Below are positions 6,728 to 8,297 of a stretch of DNA of 8,297 nucleotides, in pieces. Each line of letters begins with the position of its first letter. Position 1 is the first letter of the stretch. Source of the DNA: Pseudomonadota bacterium (GTDB taxonomy: Bacteria > Pseudomonadota > Gammaproteobacteria > Steroidobacterales > Steroidobacteraceae). The stretch covers positions 1 through 8,297 of the forward strand of contig JAJXWE010000044.1 in NCBI GenBank assembly GCA_021781775.1, read 5' to 3'. Made by a program: the position numbers and the translations under genes. The notes under the pieces are model-generated. The model was not told where the DNA came from. It saw only the letters and a program-made list of their open reading frames with translations, and did no database searches.

Positions 6728-7752
6728 GGGATACTCCCCCGCCGACGTCCGGACGGTGCTGCGGTGCTCTCGGGCACGGATTTGAAGCCGTACCGGGCGA
6801 AGATGCGTTGCGCCGCCGGGGAACGCAGGAACTTAATCCAGGCGCGGGCTGCCCGCGGGTGCGCCGCGCCGCGCACCATTGCAGCGCCGTAGATCGCCGT
6901 GACGTTTTCGGCGGCGGGAATGTCGATGTGTCCGAGCGGGTGGCCGATCTGCTCCTGGAAGATCGCCTCGGACTTCCAGGTCACCCCCGCGTCGGCCCGG
7001 CCCTGCATCAGCGCGAGCGGGGTTTGGCGGTGGTGGATATGCGTCAGCAGGGTCTGCCCGTTGGCGACCTTGTCGACGTAGACCGTGCGCGCCAGGGCAG
7101 GCCCGCCGGCCCGCCTGAGCGCCATCTTGATCTGGCGCGCGACGCCTTCCCATGCCGGGTTCGGCATCACCAGCCGCACGCCGGGCCGGCCGAGGTCGGC
7201 CAGTCCCCGGATGCGCGCCGGATTGCCGGCCGGCACCATGATGGTCAGGGTGTTGGTGGCGTAGGGTACGGCGGGCCCCTGCAGCCGTCCGGCGGCGATC
7301 TGGGCGCGTACCTTCTTCAGTCCCGCCGCGTACACGTCGGGCGCGACCGTGAACGTCAGGTTGCCCGAGGTGAAGGTGTTGCCGAGCGTCATGGCCCGGA
7401 TCAGCAGGCCGGGTGGCAGCGTGACGTAGAAGATCCTGCCGCGCAGGCGCGGGTGGCCTGCCTCGAAGGCGTGCACCAGCGGTGCCATCGCAAAGTAATA
7501 GTTGCCGCCGACGAAGATGACCAGCCGCGGATGATCAAGACTGCCGTGGAAGTCCGCCATGTCGTCGACTTGCGGCACGGTGAACTGCAGTCCCTGATGC
7601 AGCGCCGGGTCATTGGCGCCGCGCGACCACGGGGGATACAGGTCGACAGGCCGCGCTGCGGCGGGCGCGGGCGGGTTGGCCGCATGTGCCGAGCACGCCA
7701 GAAGCGCCGTCAGCGCGATGCCGGTCAGACTTCTCATGCGCAGCGTGTGCAT
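6724..7752 (-). CDS. Exported ModA-like oxyanion-type substrate-binding protein, no ABC partners visible
   Basis: A 342-residue exported protein whose fold pattern fits the type II periplasmic binding proteins that hold oxyanions such as molybdate, sulfate or thiosulfate. The amino end is a signal peptide (basic start, hydrophobic 8-19); either signal peptidase I cuts after AHA (22-24) or Cys20 in LLAC makes it a lipoprotein. Residues about 25-75 form an extension not expected in plain ModA, with PPWSRG (40-45) and a Phe-His-Gly at 68-70. Then come FVGGNYYFAMAPLVHAFE (80-97), NTLTIMVPAGNP (167-178), and HIHHRQTP (238-245) leading into GRADAGVTW (251-259), the last resembling the DAG motif of ModA. 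No permease or ATPase gene is next to it. Instead it follows a DsrE gene by 26 bp and overlaps doxDA by 4 bp. The ligand is unknown; thiosulfate or another sulfur oxyanion is my inference, molybdate the alternative. An alternative start is the Met at 7737. Confidence 0.75.
   Translation of the reverse strand: MHTLRMRSLTGIALTALLACSAHAANPPAPAAARPVDLYPPWSRGANDPALHQGLQFTVPQVDDMADFHGSLDHPRLVIFVGGNYYFAMAPLVHAFEAGHPRLRGRIFYVTLPPGLLIRAMTLGNTFTSGNLTFTVAPDVYAAGLKKVRAQIAAGRLQGPAVPYATNTLTIMVPAGNPARIRGLADLGRPGVRLVMPNPAWEGVARQIKMALRRAGGPALARTVYVDKVANGQTLLTHIHHRQTPLALMQGRADAGVTWKSEAIFQEQIGHPLGHIDIPAAENVTAIYGAAMVRGAAHPRAARAWIKFLRSPAAQRIFARYGFKSVPESTAAPSGRRRGSIP
6734..6740 (-). promoter_or_regulatory. Ribosome binding site of doxDA
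   Basis: On the minus strand GGGGGAG lies six bases before the GTG start of doxDA, inside the end of the binding-protein gene. It fixes GTG at 6727 as the start and, with the GTGA overlap of stop and start, points to coupled translation of the two genes. Confidence 0.6.
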
Positions 7753-7778
7753 GGGGCAGGGCTCTCGGTGCGCAGGCG

Positions 7779-8297
7779 TTACATTCGGACCAGGGCGTAG
7801 CCACGGTTCTGGAACAGGATCACGGTCGACAGCGCCGACAAGGCGACATGGATGTCGGGGTTCACCTCGGCCGGGGTGAGTTGCATGTCGCCGAGCGCGT
7901 TGCCGCAGACCATCAGATCGACGCCGGCCTTGCGCAGCGCGGCAATCACTGCGAGGTTGGGGTTGGGATGGCCGAACTTGGCCTGGTAGGCTGCCGCGTC
8001 GAGCACGATCTGCGTCGCCGGTCCGTGAATGATCACCGCGAACTTCAGGTGCTTCAGCGGCACCCCGCCGGCGGCGAAGATGTTGATGGTGCGCGCGATG
8101 TGATCGAGGCCGGGATTGACCGTGGTGGAGGCGGCCTTGCCCTGGGTCAGATCGAACAGCGCCTTGTAGCTTGCGTGCGCACTCGGACGGGCTACGACGC
8201 CGGGCCAGACGTGTTCGGGACCGTAACCGGCGATGGCCGGGTAGTGCCAGAAGCCGGCCGGCTGAGCGGCCATGGCAGCCGTGGCGGTCAGGGTGCA
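7779..8297 (-). CDS. Secreted DsrE-family protein (5' truncated)
   Basis: A DsrE/YchN-fold protein whose frame is open to the window end, so the first residues are missing. The eight codons before the Met at 8273 read as the end of a signal peptide (TLTATAAMAA-Q), with a likely cut after AMA, so the mature protein should be periplasmic rather than cytoplasmic like DsrE of the dissimilatory sulfur pathway. Numbered from that Met, the visible part has FWHYPAIAGYG (8-18), NPGLDHIARTIN (53-64), KFAVIIHG (77-84), NPNLAVIAAL (104-113) and VCGNALGDM (122-130). Cys123, the only cysteine of the mature part, is at the position where sulfur-carrying DsrE proteins bear a persulfide. The end GYALVRM is typical of this secreted subgroup. 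It leads into the binding-protein and doxDA genes, so a role in sulfur transfer during thiosulfate oxidation is likely but unproven. Confidence 0.83.
   Translation of the reverse strand, partial: CTLTATAAMAAQPAGFWHYPAIAGYGPEHVWPGVVARPSAHASYKALFDLTQGKAASTTVNPGLDHIARTINIFAAGGVPLKHLKFAVIIHGPATQIVLDAAAYQAKFGHPNPNLAVIAALRKAGVDLMVCGNALGDMQLTPAEVNPDIHVALSALSTVILFQNRGYALVRM

Noticed and set aside
6661..7800. A 379-codon open frame on the plus strand opposite the binding-protein gene, and another at 6029-6892 opposite doxDA
   Set aside because: The minus-strand genes have signal peptide, domain motifs, ribosome site and operon spacing; the plus-strand products look like low-complexity antisense translation.
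8271..8273. ATG at 8273 as the true start of the DsrE-family gene
   Set aside because: The frame continues to the window end and the codons before it read as the end of a signal peptide, so the Met is probably internal.

Overview
The window is high-GC bacterial DNA, densely coded on both sides of one convergent junction, with no gap over 300 bases without a gene and no tRNA, rRNA, CRISPR array, insertion sequence or phage gene that I can see. Gene content (secD-secF, suhB and trmJ in proteobacterial form, plus a sulfur-oxidation operon containing a fused DoxD-DoxA thiosulfate:quinone oxidoreductase) suggests a chemolithotrophic, sulfur-oxidising proteobacterium, most likely a gammaproteobacterium. 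The organism is inferred from content and base composition only; no species can be named.

Plus strand, 1-5640. The window opens inside secD (5' end missing), followed 10 bp later by secF and 7 bp later by suhB (inositol-monophosphatase family). This is a tightly packed group that looks like one transcription unit. After a 62-bp gap comes a 492-aa APC-family amino acid permease that lacks a clear Shine-Dalgarno and may be transcribed from its own promoter. A 65-bp gap with two GC-rich inverted repeats then leads to trmJ (tRNA Cm32/Um32 methyltransferase). suhB and trmJ are neighbours in many gammaproteobacteria; here the permease lies between them.

Minus strand, 8297-5657. Three genes run towards trmJ and end 16 bp from it. 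In transcription order they are a secreted DsrE-family protein (5' end outside the window) with one visible cysteine in the mature part, an exported ModA-like oxyanion-type substrate-binding protein without visible ABC partners, and DoxDA. The binding-protein and DoxDA genes overlap by 4 bp. DoxDA homologues oxidise thiosulfate to tetrathionate and pass electrons to the quinone pool. The close packing suggests that the two exported proteins act with DoxDA in handling a sulfur compound outside the cytoplasmic membrane, for example a persulfide carrier (DsrE) and a thiosulfate or related oxyanion binder. This DsrE / orphan binding protein / DoxDA set is the most interesting part of the window; the joint function is inference.
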